Of a stretch of DNA of 64,000 bases, positions 1-9,884 are shown piece by piece. Both the position numbers and the translations under genes were made by a program. The notes under the pieces were generated by a model. That model was not told where the DNA came from, made no database searches, and saw only the letters and a list, made by a program, of their open reading frames with translations. The stretch's first letter is position 1. Every line of letters begins with the position of its first letter. Origin of the DNA: Treponema sp. (lineage in GTDB: Bacteria > Spirochaetota > Spirochaetia > Treponematales > Treponemataceae); the NCBI GenBank assembly GCA_024400915.1, contig JAKSLX010000005.1:1-64000 (forward strand), read 5' to 3'.

Positions 1-1294
1 GGTCTGTTGAATCCTTTGGAATTGGTGGAAGAACATCAGCACCGATTGTCATCTTTTCCTGCTTGTCTGCCTTGTATGGCTTTCCGTCCTTAAGTGCTTC
101 AAGAACTGAGTAAAGTTCATCACCAAGGTAAACAGAAATGATTGCTGGAGGAGCTTCGTTTGCTCCAAGACGATGGTCGTTACCAGCAGAAGCTACAGAG
201 ATACGGAGCAAGTCCTGGTTCTCGTCAACAGCCTTAAGGATTGCTGTAAGGAACAAAAGGAACTGTGCATTTGACTCTGGTGTCTTTCCTGGTTCAAGAA
301 GGTTTTCACCGCAGTTTGTAGACATAGACCAGTTGTTGTGCTTACCAGATCCGTTGAGGCCTGCGAATGGCTTTTCGTGGAGAAGACATTCAAGACCGTG
401 GCGCTTTGCAACCTTCTTCATAACTTCCATTGTCAACTGGTTCTGGTCAACAGAAAGGTTTGTTGTGCTGAAGATTGGAGCCATTTCGTGCTGAGCTGGA
501 GCAACTTCATTATGTTCTGTCTTTGAAAGGATACCGTACTTCCAGAGTGTATCGTTAAGGTCTTCCATGTACTTTACAATGCGTGGGTTGAGGGCTGCAA
601 AGTACTGGTCATCCATTTCCTGACCCTTTGAAGGCTTTGCACCAAAGAGTGTGCGGCCTGTCATGCGAAGGTCCTTGCGCTGTGCCCAGAGGTCATGGTC
701 AACAATGAAGTATTCCTGTTCTGGACCAACTGTTGTAGCAACATGGCTTACATCCTTTCCAAAGAGCTTGAGGATGCGTTTTGCCTGTGTATCAAGTGCT
801 TCCATAGAGCGGAGTAATGGAGTCTTCTTATCGAGAGCTTCACCTGTGTAAGAACAGAAAGCTGTAGGAATACAAAGTGTATGTTCCTTGATGAATGGGT
901 AAGATGTTGGATCCCAAACTGTGTAACCACGAGCTTCAAATGTTGCACGGTGTCCACCACTTGGGAAAGAAGATGCATCAGGTTCACCCTTTACAAGTTC
1001 TTTTCCAGAGAATGACATGATTACTGTTCCATCATCCTGTGGATTGATGAATGAGTCGTGCTTTTCAGCTGTAACACCAGTAAGTGGCTGGAACCAGTGT
1101 GTATAGTGTGTTGCACCCTTTTCGATAGCCCATTCTTTCATGGCGTGAGCAACAACATTTGCAACATCAAGCTGAAGTGGTTCACCATTATCCAAAGTCT
1201 TCTTAAGAGCTTTGAATGTTTCTTTAGGAAGACGGTCTTTCATTGTCTTCTGATTGAATACCATGCTTCCGAATAATTCAGGAACGTTTGTCAT
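1..1294 (-). CDS. glnN: Glutamine synthetase type III (GlnN), 3' end outside window
   Basis: Makes glutamine from glutamate, ammonia and ATP in the cytoplasm. Only the first ~431 codons are inside the window; the family is about 700 residues, so the C-terminal part is missing because of the window edge, not because of a mutation. Reading the minus strand from ATG at 1294 gives MTNVPELFGSMVFN, then motifs typical of the GSIII family: FPSGGHRATFEARGYT, GPEQEYF, the LNGSGKHNNWS ATP-binding stretch and NDHRLGANEAPP. The start is preceded by GGGGGTTATAAA. It follows the carB-dapF gene by 160 bases but has its own promoter-like region and leader hairpin, so it is probably a separate unit of the glutamine block. 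Identification is secure. Confidence 0.95.
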   Translation of the reverse strand, partial: MTNVPELFGSMVFNQKTMKDRLPKETFKALKKTLDNGEPLQLDVANVVAHAMKEWAIEKGATHYTHWFQPLTGVTAEKHDSFINPQDDGTVIMSFSGKELVKGEPDASSFPSGGHRATFEARGYTVWDPTSYPFIKEHTLCIPTAFCSYTGEALDKKTPLLRSMEALDTQAKRILKLFGKDVSHVATTVGPEQEYFIVDHDLWAQRKDLRMTGRTLFGAKPSKGQEMDDQYFAALNPRIVKYMEDLNDTLWKYGILSKTEHNEVAPAQHEMAPIFSTTNLSVDQNQLTMEVMKKVAKRHGLECLLHEKPFAGLNGSGKHNNWSMSTNCGENLLEPGKTPESNAQFLLFLTAILKAVDENQDLLRISVASAGNDHRLGANEAPPAIISVYLGDELYSVLEALKDGKPYKADKQEKMTIGADVLPPIPKDSTD

Positions 1295-1318
1295 TTTATA
1301 ACCCCCATTTTAGGAAAA

Positions 1319-1366
1319 TAAAAAAGGCGCCGCTGATCTCGTAAATCAACGGCGCCTTTGTCGTAT
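1319..1366 (-). promoter_or_regulatory. Terminator-like leader hairpin of glnN
   Basis: On the minus strand the predicted 5' end reads ACGACAAAGGCGCCG, forms a 12-bp stem (arms begin and end with GGCGCC at 1351-1356 and 1326-1331, one T-G wobble, 7-base loop) and runs into TTTTTTATTTT. The ribosome-binding site GGGGGTTA and ATG follow at once. This has the shape of an intrinsic terminator lying between promoter and start codon, so it is likely an attenuator or 5' stability element. Close relatives lie before gltB, asnB and pyrG. Mechanism is inference. Confidence 0.75.
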
Positions 1367-1372
1367 GCGAAT

Positions 1373-1414
1373 ACTCTACAGTATTCTAAAAATTGTTACT
1401 TGTAATTTTCGGAA
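1373..1414 (-). promoter_or_regulatory. glnN promoter with shared upstream box
   Basis: Minus strand: TTCCGAAAATTACAA at 1414-1400, 21 bases, then TAGAGT at 1378-1373 as possible -10 (TAGAAT, 10 bases nearer the box, is an alternative). No TTGACA-like -35 is seen, which would suit an activator bound just upstream. The same box and spacing occur before gltB and asnB. A small hairpin (1425-1439, CCCTT/AAGGG) without T tract separates it from carB-dapF. Confidence 0.55.
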
Positions 1415-1453
1415 CTAAACTCCCCTTACTTCCAAGGGCAGCAAGACCATTCA

Positions 1454-4400
1454 TTAGATTTCAACTTCTCCCTGGAAGAGAACCTTTGTGTCACCAGTAA
1501 GGAACACGTTCATTCCATCATAAGATACCGTCAGCTTACCGCCACGAACAGTAACTGTAATATCTTCATTGATCTTACAGTATCCGTTGAGGATGGCAGC
1601 AACGACAGCAGCACATGCACCCGTACCACAGGCTGGAGTTTCCCCGTTTCCGCGTTCCCATGTACGCATCTTGAGTTCGTTTGGTCCGACTACACGCACG
1701 AATTCAGTGTTGATTCTTTCAGGGAAGGCTTCGTGATGCTCAAAGAGAGGTCCGATTGCAGGAACATCAACCTTGTCCACGAAGTCGCAGAATACTACGG
1801 CGTGAGGGTTACCGATGTTTACGCAGGTAACGTTGTACTTTGTTCCGGCTACATCAAGTTCCTCATTAACAACTGCATTCACATTGAGTGAATCAATCTT
1901 GCTTTCCTTAAGTGTTGTTGGAATAAGGTTGTTCTTGAATTCAATGTAACCCATGTTGACTGTTACTGTATCTGTCTTACCTGCAAGCTTGTAGAGCTTA
2001 AGTCTCTTTACACCAGCCTGAGTTTTGATTGTAATCTCAGCAGTAGTTTCTTCCTTGTTGTGGCGGTCTGCAATTCCAGAAATATTGTTGTCGTAGAGAT
2101 ATTTTGAAACACAGCGCATGGCGTTACCAGCCATCTGGCCTTCACTACCGTCCTGATTGAAGAACCTCATGCTTGCATCAGCCTTGTCTGAGTTTCCAAC
2201 AAGAACAAGGGAGTCTGCACCGATACCGTCACGTCTATTGCAGAGGCGAACTGCAAGTCCACCAGGATTGTTGATGAACTGTTCGCGTGTATCGATGATG
2301 ATGAAGTCATTTCCAGTTGCAGACATTTTTGTAAACTTGATAGTCTGACGGCTTGTGCGAAGCTGATTGATGTCGATGAGCTCAACATTTTCCGCACTGT
2401 ATTTTGACTTAAGACAGTTTGCAAGGGCGTTGGCTGTATCGATTGCTGTAAGACATGGAATGTCGCGCTCAACAGCATGGCGTCTCATCTTAACTGAGTC
2501 GGCACGAGGATCTCTTCCCTTTGCGGATGTTGAGATTACATAGTCGATTTTACCTGAATCCATCACTGTAAGAAGATTGTCTTCAGCATTTTCATGAATC
2601 TTGTTTACAGTTTCAACTTCCATGCCAAAGTCGCGCAAGGTTTCTGCGTTACCTTCAGTTGCATAAAGCTTGAATCCCATTTCATAGAACTTTCTTGCAA
2701 GTGAAGGAAGTTCGTAGCGGTCTGTCTTTCTTACGCTGAACAATACTCCGCCTGAACGCTTCATATTGTAGCCAGCACCGATGAGTCCCTTGAACAAAGC
2801 TTCTTCCATTGTAGAAGCGATTCCAAGAACTTCACCAGTTGACTTCATTTCTGGTCCAAGGTGGGTATCAACATCCATGAGCTTTTCAAAGCTGAATACA
2901 GGAACCTTGACTGCAAAGTAAGGCGGAATTCTGTAAAGTCCTGTTCCGTATCCCATATCCTTGATTTTTTCACCGAGCATTGCACGGACAGCAAGGTCTA
3001 CCATTGGAACATTTGTAACCTTTGAAATATATGGAACTGTACGGCTTGAACGAGGATTTACTTCAATGATGAAAAGCTCGTTGTTGTAGATGAGGTACTG
3101 GATGTTTACAAGTCCTTTTGTTCCAAGAGCAAGTGCAAGTTCGCGGGACTGGCGGATGATCTTTTCGCGGATAACGTCATTAAGGTTCCAGCTTGGGTAA
3201 ACAGCGATTGAGTCACCGGAGTGGATACCCGTACGTTCAATGTGTTCCATGATGCCAGGAATAAGGATGTCTTCACCGTCACAGATGGCATCAACTTCAA
3301 GTTCCGTACCCATCTTGTACTGGTCGATGAGGATTGGGTTTTCAATTCCCTGGGCAAGGATAATCTTCATGTATTCCTTTACGTCATCATCATTGAAGGC
3401 GATGATCATGTTCTGACCGCCAAGAACATAGCTTGGACGGAGGAGTACAGGATAACCAAGTTCCTTTGTTGCGTTGAGGGCTTCTGCTTCTGTAAGAACC
3501 GTAAGTCCCTTTGGTCTCTTGATGTCAAGGCGTTCACAAAGTTCGTCAAAGCGTTCGCGGTCTTCCGCAAGGTCAATGGCATCTGCGCTTGTACCAAGAA
3601 TTCTGATTCCCTGATCAGCAAGGAAGTTTGCAAGCTTGATTGCAGTTCCGCCACCAAAGGCAACTACGACGCCAACAGGCTTTTCAGTATTGATTACGCC
3701 CATTACATCCTCAGGGAAAAGAGGCTCAAAATAAAGTCTGTCAGAAGTATCAAAGTCTGTGGAAACTGTTTCAGGGTTGTTATTGATTGTTACTACATCG
3801 TAGCCAAGACGTTTCAAAGCCCATACGCATTGAACCGAAGCATAATCGAATTCAATACCCTGACCGATGCGGATTGGACCAGAACCAAGAACGATGATCG
3901 TTCCCTTGCCGGATGATTTCTTTGATGCAAGGTGTTCTGCAGCTTCGTTTTCTGCATCATAGGTTGCATAGAAGTATGGAGTTTCAGCATTGAATTCACC
4001 TGCACAGGTATCAACCATCTTGAAGCTTGAAGGAAGATGTGCAAGTTTGCCTTCCTTAACGAGGGCAGCGGCTTTTTCTGCATCTGCAAGTTTTCCACCT
4101 GACCCGATGATTTTCTTTCCGCTGATTTTTTCGATTACAGCATCAGGATATCCAAGGTTCTTTGCCTTTGCATAAAGTTCAACAGTAAGATCATTCTTTT
4201 CAAGCTGATGTTCCATATCTGCAAGATTCTGAAGCTTGCAGAGGAACCACATGTCGATTTTTGTAATGCTGTGTATTTCTTCAAGTGTAAGTATTCCGCG
4301 CTTGATTGCCTGGAAGATTGCAAAGATTCTCTGATCCGTACAATGTGCAACGCGAGCCTTGATTGATTCATCATTTTCTTCTTCAAATACAGGAAGATTA

Positions 4401-5623
4401 AGTGACTTGACGCCGACTTCTGCACCGCGGGCAGCCTTCATGATGGCCTGTTCAAAAGTCTGACCGATAGCCATAACTTCACCGGTAGCCTTCATCTGAG
4501 TTCCAAGATCACGCTTTGCATAAACGAACTTTTCAAACGGGAACTTAGGCATCTTGACTACAACATAATCAAGAACAGGTTCAAAACATGCTGCAGTTTT
4601 CTTAGTAACGTAGTTTGGAATTTCATCAAGGGTATAACCGATGGCAATGAGGGCCGCAACTTTTGCAATAGGATATCCTGTTGCCTTTGAAGCAAGAGCA
4701 GAAGAACGGCTTACACGAGGATTAACTTCGATGACTGCATATTCGAATGTATCAGGATTAAGGGCAAACTGACAGTTACAGCCGCCTTCCATTCCAAGTG
4801 AAGAAATGATATTGAGGGCAGCTGAACGGAGCATCTGGTATTCTTTGTCGCTCAAAGTTACGGCAGGTGCAATAACAATGGAGTCACCAGTATGAACACC
4901 GACAGGATCAAAGTTTTCCATTGAGCAGACAGTAAGAACATTTCCAGCACTGTCGCGCATAACTTCAAATTCGATTTCCTTCCAGCCGGAAATACATTTT
5001 TCAACAAGAATCTGATGGATTGGAGAACGATGAAGACCATTGTGAGCGATTTCATCCATCTCTTCATCGTTATGAACGATACCGCCACCAGTACCACCGA
5101 GCGTAAAGGCTGGACGGATGATTGCAGGATAACCGATTACATTCTTTACAAAGTCATAGGCATCTTCATAAGTCGTTACAACCTTAGACGGAATGCAAGG
5201 CTCACCGATAGATTCCATAGTATCCTTGAACATCTGACGGTCTTCTGCCTTGTCGATGGTTTCAGGCTTTGCACCAAGAAGCTTTACATTGTGCTTTTCA
5301 AGGAAACCAGACTTTGCAAGTTCCATTGAAAGTGTAAGGCCGGTCTGTCCACCCAAAGTTGAAAGAAGCGAATCAGGCTTTTCCTTTTCAATGATTCTCT
5401 GGATTGTTTCAGGAATCAAAGGTTCAATATAAATCTGATCTGCCATGGTGTGGTCAGTCATCAAAGTTGCAGGATTTGAGTTTACGAGAACAACTTCAAG
5501 TCCCTGTTCCTTCAAAGCCTTACATGCCTGGCTTCCTGCGTAGTCAAATTCTGCGGCCTGACCGATGATGATTGGGCCAGAACCGATTACCATTACCTTA
5601 TGTATATCTTTATTAAGTGGCAT
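1454..5623 (-). CDS. carB-dapF: Carbamoyl-phosphate synthase large subunit fused to diaminopimelate epimerase
   Basis: One 1389-residue frame. Residues 1-~1085 are a full CarB: two ATP-grasp halves (GSGPIIIGQAAEFDYAG near 14, GSGPIRIGQGIEFDYAS near 580; IEVNPRVSRSSALASKATG, IEVNPRSSRTVPYISKVT) and an MGS-like allosteric domain at ~955-1075. It makes carbamoyl phosphate for pyrimidines and arginine using ammonia from CarA. From ~1093 a complete DapF follows (KMSATGNDFIIID), with both catalytic cysteines: Cys1171 in GNAMRC and Cys1332 in ACGTGAC. DapF turns LL- into meso-diaminopimelate for lysine. No stop lies between the parts; an internal ATG at 2326 (MSATGND) has no evident ribosome-binding site. 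Starts 18 bases after carA with GGAGAAAAAT before ATG. A CarB-DapF join is unusual, since usual CarB stops near 1070 residues. Confidence 0.93.
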   Translation of the reverse strand: MPLNKDIHKVMVIGSGPIIIGQAAEFDYAGSQACKALKEQGLEVVLVNSNPATLMTDHTMADQIYIEPLIPETIQRIIEKEKPDSLLSTLGGQTGLTLSMELAKSGFLEKHNVKLLGAKPETIDKAEDRQMFKDTMESIGEPCIPSKVVTTYEDAYDFVKNVIGYPAIIRPAFTLGGTGGGIVHNDEEMDEIAHNGLHRSPIHQILVEKCISGWKEIEFEVMRDSAGNVLTVCSMENFDPVGVHTGDSIVIAPAVTLSDKEYQMLRSAALNIISSLGMEGGCNCQFALNPDTFEYAVIEVNPRVSRSSALASKATGYPIAKVAALIAIGYTLDEIPNYVTKKTAACFEPVLDYVVVKMPKFPFEKFVYAKRDLGTQMKATGEVMAIGQTFEQAIMKAARGAEVGVKSLNLPVFEEENDESIKARVAHCTDQRIFAIFQAIKRGILTLEEIHSITKIDMWFLCKLQNLADMEHQLEKNDLTVELYAKAKNLGYPDAVIEKISGKKIIGSGGKLADAEKAAALVKEGKLAHLPSSFKMVDTCAGEFNAETPYFYATYDAENEAAEHLASKKSSGKGTIIVLGSGPIRIGQGIEFDYASVQCVWALKRLGYDVVTINNNPETVSTDFDTSDRLYFEPLFPEDVMGVINTEKPVGVVVAFGGGTAIKLANFLADQGIRILGTSADAIDLAEDRERFDELCERLDIKRPKGLTVLTEAEALNATKELGYPVLLRPSYVLGGQNMIIAFNDDDVKEYMKIILAQGIENPILIDQYKMGTELEVDAICDGEDILIPGIMEHIERTGIHSGDSIAVYPSWNLNDVIREKIIRQSRELALALGTKGLVNIQYLIYNNELFIIEVNPRSSRTVPYISKVTNVPMVDLAVRAMLGEKIKDMGYGTGLYRIPPYFAVKVPVFSFEKLMDVDTHLGPEMKSTGEVLGIASTMEEALFKGLIGAGYNMKRSGGVLFSVRKTDRYELPSLARKFYEMGFKLYATEGNAETLRDFGMEVETVNKIHENAEDNLLTVMDSGKIDYVISTSAKGRDPRADSVKMRRHAVERDIPCLTAIDTANALANCLKSKYSAENVELIDINQLRTSRQTIKFTKMSATGNDFIIIDTREQFINNPGGLAVRLCNRRDGIGADSLVLVGNSDKADASMRFFNQDGSEGQMAGNAMRCVSKYLYDNNISGIADRHNKEETTAEITIKTQAGVKRLKLYKLAGKTDTVTVNMGYIEFKNNLIPTTLKESKIDSLNVNAVVNEELDVAGTKYNVTCVNIGNPHAVVFCDFVDKVDVPAIGPLFEHHEAFPERINTEFVRVVGPNELKMRTWERGNGETPACGTGACAAVVAAILNGYCKINEDITVTVRGGKLTVSYDGMNVFLTGDTKVLFQGEVEI

Positions 5624-5641
5624 ATTTTTCTCCTGTTTCCC

Positions 5642-6853
5642 TTAAGCTTCGTTAATCAGTTTTACAAAATCATCAAACAAAAAGCTTGTATCCAAAGGAC
5701 CCGCACAGGCTTCAGGATGGAACTGAACGCTGAAGGCAGGAGTGCTTGTATATCTGACACCTTCACAGGTATTGTCGTTTGTATTTATGAAGCTGAGTTC
5801 CGCACCGGCTGGCAATGTGTCATTCTTAACTGCGTAACCGTGGTTCTGGGTTGAAATGTAGACACGGCCAGTTGAAAGCTGCTTTACAGGCTGGTTTGGT
5901 CCGCGATGACCGTACTTAAGTTTTTCCGTGTCCGCACCCATAGCAAGGGCAAGGAGCTGATGTCCAAGACAGATTCCAAAAATCGGAACTTTCTTTGCAA
6001 CCAGTTTCTGAATCTCTGAAATGATTCTTGTATTTTCCTTAGGATCTCCAGGACCGTTGCTGAGCATGATTCCGTCAGGATTCCTCTTGAGGATTTCTTC
6101 TGCAGTTGCAAGTGCGCTTACAGTCTCAACTTCAAGACCGCGTTTAAGAAGTTCACGGCGAATGTTGGCTTTTGCACCAAAGTCCCAAAGGACAACTTTC
6201 TTGCCCTTTCCGTCCTTCATGGCTTCTGCCTGGTCGTAGATTTTTGTTCCGTCATTTTTAACAGGTACGAATCTGTATTCTGCTGATTCTGCAAATACTG
6301 TTGCAGCATCTTCTTCAATTGCACTGGCGCTTCCAGTTACGCTTTCAACAGCCTGTTCAATTTTATATGACTTGATTTTTTCAAGGAGTTCTGACTTTTT
6401 TCCTTCATCCTTAAGGCTTTCAAGAACAGCCTTTGCTTCTTCCCCTTCTCCGCTTACAATCATTCCGTTCATTACACCGGATTCACGGAGAATCTTTGTA
6501 AGGGCGCGGGTATCGATTCCTGCAAGACCGATTATGTTCTGTTTTTTGAGCCAGTCTTCAAGCTTTCCTCCACAGCGGAAGTTTGAAGGATCTTCGCACA
6601 TATCGCGAACAATGTAACCGCGGACATGACATCTGTCGCTTTCAAAATCCTTATCTATTACACCGTAGTTTCCTATGAGAGGAAAAGTCTGTGTGACAAT
6701 CTGACCGAAATAACTAGGATCTGTAAGAGTTTCAAGATAACCGTTCATTCCGGTTGTAAAAACTGTTTCACCTGTAATAACCCCTTCTGCACCAAAGGCG
6801 GTTCCTTCAAAAACACGACCGTTGGCAAGAATCAGATAAGCAGTATTTTTCAA
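5642..6853 (-). CDS. carA: Carbamoyl-phosphate synthase small (glutaminase) subunit
   Basis: Hydrolyses glutamine and passes ammonia to CarB. The 403-residue protein has the N-terminal CarA domain (AYLILANGRVFEGTAFGAEG, TGMNGYLETLTDPSYFGQIV) and a class I glutamine amidotransferase domain with the nucleophile elbow IFGICLGHQ and the His/Glu pair in VQFHPEACAGP near the end. A linker at ~165-215 is somewhat longer and more acidic than usual. It is the third gene of pyrG-purF-carA-carB, 37 bases after purF, with GGAGGACCAAATTG before the start region. The operon order groups glutamine-dependent enzymes of nucleotide synthesis. Confidence 0.95.
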   Translation of the reverse strand: MKNTAYLILANGRVFEGTAFGAEGVITGETVFTTGMNGYLETLTDPSYFGQIVTQTFPLIGNYGVIDKDFESDRCHVRGYIVRDMCEDPSNFRCGGKLEDWLKKQNIIGLAGIDTRALTKILRESGVMNGMIVSGEGEEAKAVLESLKDEGKKSELLEKIKSYKIEQAVESVTGSASAIEEDAATVFAESAEYRFVPVKNDGTKIYDQAEAMKDGKGKKVVLWDFGAKANIRRELLKRGLEVETVSALATAEEILKRNPDGIMLSNGPGDPKENTRIISEIQKLVAKKVPIFGICLGHQLLALAMGADTEKLKYGHRGPNQPVKQLSTGRVYISTQNHGYAVKNDTLPAGAELSFINTNDNTCEGVRYTSTPAFSVQFHPEACAGPLDTSFLFDDFVKLINEA

Positions 6854-6890
6854 TTTGGTCCTCCAATAATATTCGAAAAAATATTATACA

Positions 6891-8270
6891 TTAAATCTGT
6901 TTTTCATTCATTCTCTTGAAGCAGAAATTGCACAATCCATCATCTGCACCAAGACTCATGGCACCTTCAAGGCTCAAATAGCCAAGCGAATCGGCACCGA
7001 TGATTTTTGCAATCTCCTCAAGGCTGTTGTTGCAGGCAATGAGGTTCTTGCAGTCCGGAACATCTGTTCCGTAGTAGCATGGTGCAACAAAAGGAGGAGA
7101 TGAAATCCTTACATGGACTTCTGTAGCTCCAGCATCACGCACCAGCTGAACAATATGACCGCTTGTAGTTCCGCGGACAATCGAGTCGTCGATAAGTATA
7201 ACTCTTTTTCCCTTGACTGTAGTAGATATAGGGTTAAGCTTGATTTTAACCTTATTGGTTCTTTCTGTCTGTCCAGGGTTAATGAAAGTTCTTCCGATAT
7301 ACTTGTTTTTTACAAAACCGATTCCATAAGGAATTCCGCTTTCTTCAGCATAACCGATAGCAGCATCAAGACCGCTGTCAGGGACACCGATTACAACATC
7401 TGCTGCAACAGGATGTTCCTTTGCAAGAGTACGTCCTGCCTTTACGCGGGATTCGTGAACGCTTACACCGTCTATAATTGAATCTGGACGGGCAAAGTAT
7501 ATGTATTCAAAAACACAGAGGGATTTCTTTTCCTTTTTGCAGTGAGTCTTTATGGACTTGATTCCATCTTCGCTGAACACAAGAATTTCACCAGGTTCAA
7601 TGTCGCGAACAAAATCAGCACCGACAACATCAAGGGCACAAGTTTCCGATGCAATTACATACTGACCGTCATCAAGCTTTCCATAACACAAAGGTCTGTA
7701 TCCCTTTGGATCACGGGCTGCAACAAGTTTATCACCTGTCATGATAACAAGAGAATAGGCACCCTCGATTTTAAGCATCGTGGAACTGATGGCACTTTCA
7801 ATGTTTGCGCAGGTAAGACGTTCCTTTGTAATAAGATATGCAATTGTTTCTGTATCGCTAGTTGAATGGAAGATTGATCCCTGAAGTTCCAGCTGCTGGC
7901 GGAGTTCGCGGGAGTTGGTAAGGTTTCCGTTATGGGCAACAGCAAGATTTCCATTAAGGCGATGAACTTCAATAGGCTGAACATTGGCGTGAATGTTTGC
8001 ACCAGTAGTTCCGTAGCGGACATGACCTACGGCCATGGTTCCTTCACCTAATGATGCAAGGCTTTCTTTTGTAAAAACATCGGAAACAAGTCCCAGATCC
8101 TTGCAAGAAGAAAATTCACCTTCGTTGTTTACGACAATACCGCAGGATTCCTGTCCGCGATGCTGGAGTGAAAAAAGTCCAAGATAAACTTTAGATGCAA
8201 GGTCACTTTTTTTGTCGGACCAGACTCCAAATACACCGCATTCTTCGTGCAATTTGTTTTCTTCGAACAT
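6891..8270 (-). CDS. purF: Amidophosphoribosyltransferase
   Basis: First committed step of purine synthesis: glutamine + PRPP to phosphoribosylamine. The 459-residue protein starts MFEENKLHEECGVFG; cleavage of the first 10 residues would expose the N-terminal nucleophile cysteine, as in the Bacillus-type enzyme with a propeptide. The PRPP site appears as VILIDDSIVRGTT. Cysteines in KSLCVFEYIYF, DVPDCKNLIACN and the final GLCNFCF fit the 4Fe-4S ligands of the oxygen-sensitive Bacillus-type family. The ATG directly follows the pyrG stop (TAAATG), so translation is likely coupled. Confidence 0.95.
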   Translation of the reverse strand: MFEENKLHEECGVFGVWSDKKSDLASKVYLGLFSLQHRGQESCGIVVNNEGEFSSCKDLGLVSDVFTKESLASLGEGTMAVGHVRYGTTGANIHANVQPIEVHRLNGNLAVAHNGNLTNSRELRQQLELQGSIFHSTSDTETIAYLITKERLTCANIESAISSTMLKIEGAYSLVIMTGDKLVAARDPKGYRPLCYGKLDDGQYVIASETCALDVVGADFVRDIEPGEILVFSEDGIKSIKTHCKKEKKSLCVFEYIYFARPDSIIDGVSVHESRVKAGRTLAKEHPVAADVVIGVPDSGLDAAIGYAEESGIPYGIGFVKNKYIGRTFINPGQTERTNKVKIKLNPISTTVKGKRVILIDDSIVRGTTSGHIVQLVRDAGATEVHVRISSPPFVAPCYYGTDVPDCKNLIACNNSLEEIAKIIGADSLGYLSLEGAMSLGADDGLCNFCFKRMNEKQI

Positions 8271-9875
8271 TTATTTAGCTCCCAAGCTTGCCTTTATGAG
8301 GCCTGTGAAAAGTGGATGCGGTCTGTTAGGACGGCTCTTGAATTCAGGATGGAACTGAACGCCCACATAGAAATCGTTTTCTGCAATTTCAACAGTTTCT
8401 ACTATATAATTATCAGGACTTGTACCGCTGATTGTAAGGCCTGCATTTTCCAAAGTCTCACGGAACTCATTGTTGAATTCATAGCGATGGCGATGGCGCT
8501 CGCTGATTTTTTCTGCCCCATAGCATTCAGCCATTTTTGTACCAGCCTTGATTTTGCAAGGATATGCACCAAGGCGCAAAGTTCCGCCCTTTGCAACGCT
8601 GTCGTTCTGATCAGGAAGGAAGTCGATTACCTTGTACTGGTTGTCAGCATCAAATTCACCGCTGTTTGCATTTTTAAGCCCTGCAACAAAACGGGCAAAA
8701 CTGATTACGGCAATCTGCATACCAAGACAGATTCCAAGATATGGAACATTGTTCTTGCGGCAGTAATTTGCGGTAAGAATCATTCCTTCAATTCCACGTT
8801 CTCCGAATCCACCTGGAACGATTACACCGTCAAGACCTGAAAGAACTTCTATGATAGTAGAATCATTTATTGTTTCACTGTCGATCCACCTGATGCTTAC
8901 TTCTGCACCAAGACCGTAGCCTGCATGGCGCAAAGCTTCTGCAACTGAAAGATATGCATCGTGAAGCTGAACATATTTTCCGACAAGACCGATGGTAACT
9001 TTCTTATTGAGGTTGTGAATTTTGTCCAGCATTGCACTCCATTCAGAGATGTCTGCTTCCGGACTTGTGATTCCAAGGAGACGACAGACAGTATCGCTCA
9101 TGTGCTGCTTTTTAAGCATTACCGGAACTTCATAAAGGCTAGGAAGAGTAAGGTTTTCGATTACGCAGTCTTCCGCAACATTACAGAACATGGCAACCTT
9201 CCTGAAGATTGCAGGTTCAAGCTTTTCATCACAGCGAAGAACGATGATATCAGGCTTGATACCCATACCCTGAAGTTCCTTAACGCTGTGCTGAGTTGGC
9301 TTAGTCTTGTGTTCGTCTGAACCACTAAGGAATGGAAGAAGAGTTACATGAATGTAGATTGCATTTTCGCGGCCAACTTCAAGACCTACCTGACGGATGG
9401 CTTCGATGAAAGGCTGGCTTTCAATGTCACCGGTTGTACCACCGACTTCTGTAATTACAACATCAGCCTCTGACTGCTTGCCGACATTGTAAATGAATTC
9501 CTTGATTTCATTTGTGATGTGGGGAATAACCTGAACTGTTTCTCCAAGGTATTCACCGCGGCGTTCCTTGTTAAGTACATTCCAGTAAACTTTTCCTGAA
9601 GTGAGGTTTGAATATTTGTTAAGGTCTTCATCGATGAATCTTTCATAGTGTCCAAGATCAAGGTCTGTTTCTGCACCGTCTTCAGTTACATAAACTTCAC
9701 CGTGCTGATAAGGACTCATTGTACCCGGATCAACATTGATGTATGGATCCAGTTTCTGAGATGCTACTTTTAATCCTCTGGATTTTAAAAGACGACCAAG
9801 ACTTGCAGCTGTAATTCCTTTTCCAAGACCAGAAACTACACCGCCCGTAACGAAAATGTACTTTGTATTTTTCAT
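8271..9875 (-). CDS. pyrG: CTP synthase
   Basis: Makes CTP from UTP with glutamine nitrogen. From ATG at 9875 the protein is 534 residues: synthetase domain (KYIFVTGGVVSGLGKGI, DPYINVDPGTMSPYQHGEV, TEVGGTTGDIES) then a class I amidotransferase domain with Cys in YLGICLGMQ and His/Glu in GVQFHPEFKSRP. The frame stays open for 25 codons upstream to an ATG at 9950, but that stretch is the leader hairpin; the chosen start has GTGGGGTTAT in front of it, as for glnN, gltB and asnB. First gene of pyrG-purF-carA-carB/dapF. Confidence 0.95.
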   Translation of the reverse strand: MKNTKYIFVTGGVVSGLGKGITAASLGRLLKSRGLKVASQKLDPYINVDPGTMSPYQHGEVYVTEDGAETDLDLGHYERFIDEDLNKYSNLTSGKVYWNVLNKERRGEYLGETVQVIPHITNEIKEFIYNVGKQSEADVVITEVGGTTGDIESQPFIEAIRQVGLEVGRENAIYIHVTLLPFLSGSDEHKTKPTQHSVKELQGMGIKPDIIVLRCDEKLEPAIFRKVAMFCNVAEDCVIENLTLPSLYEVPVMLKKQHMSDTVCRLLGITSPEADISEWSAMLDKIHNLNKKVTIGLVGKYVQLHDAYLSVAEALRHAGYGLGAEVSIRWIDSETINDSTIIEVLSGLDGVIVPGGFGERGIEGMILTANYCRKNNVPYLGICLGMQIAVISFARFVAGLKNANSGEFDADNQYKVIDFLPDQNDSVAKGGTLRLGAYPCKIKAGTKMAECYGAEKISERHRHRYEFNNEFRETLENAGLTISGTSPDNYIVETVEIAENDFYVGVQFHPEFKSRPNRPHPLFTGLIKASLGAK

Positions 9876-9884
9876 ATAACCCCA

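Noticed and set aside
1319..1378. Leader of glnN as an ANTAR-type double hairpin
   Set aside because: GAATAC-TGTAGA-GTATTC can form a hairpin with a six-base loop before the terminator, but it lacks the expected A1/G4 loop bases, overlaps the likely -10, and has no match in the sister leaders.
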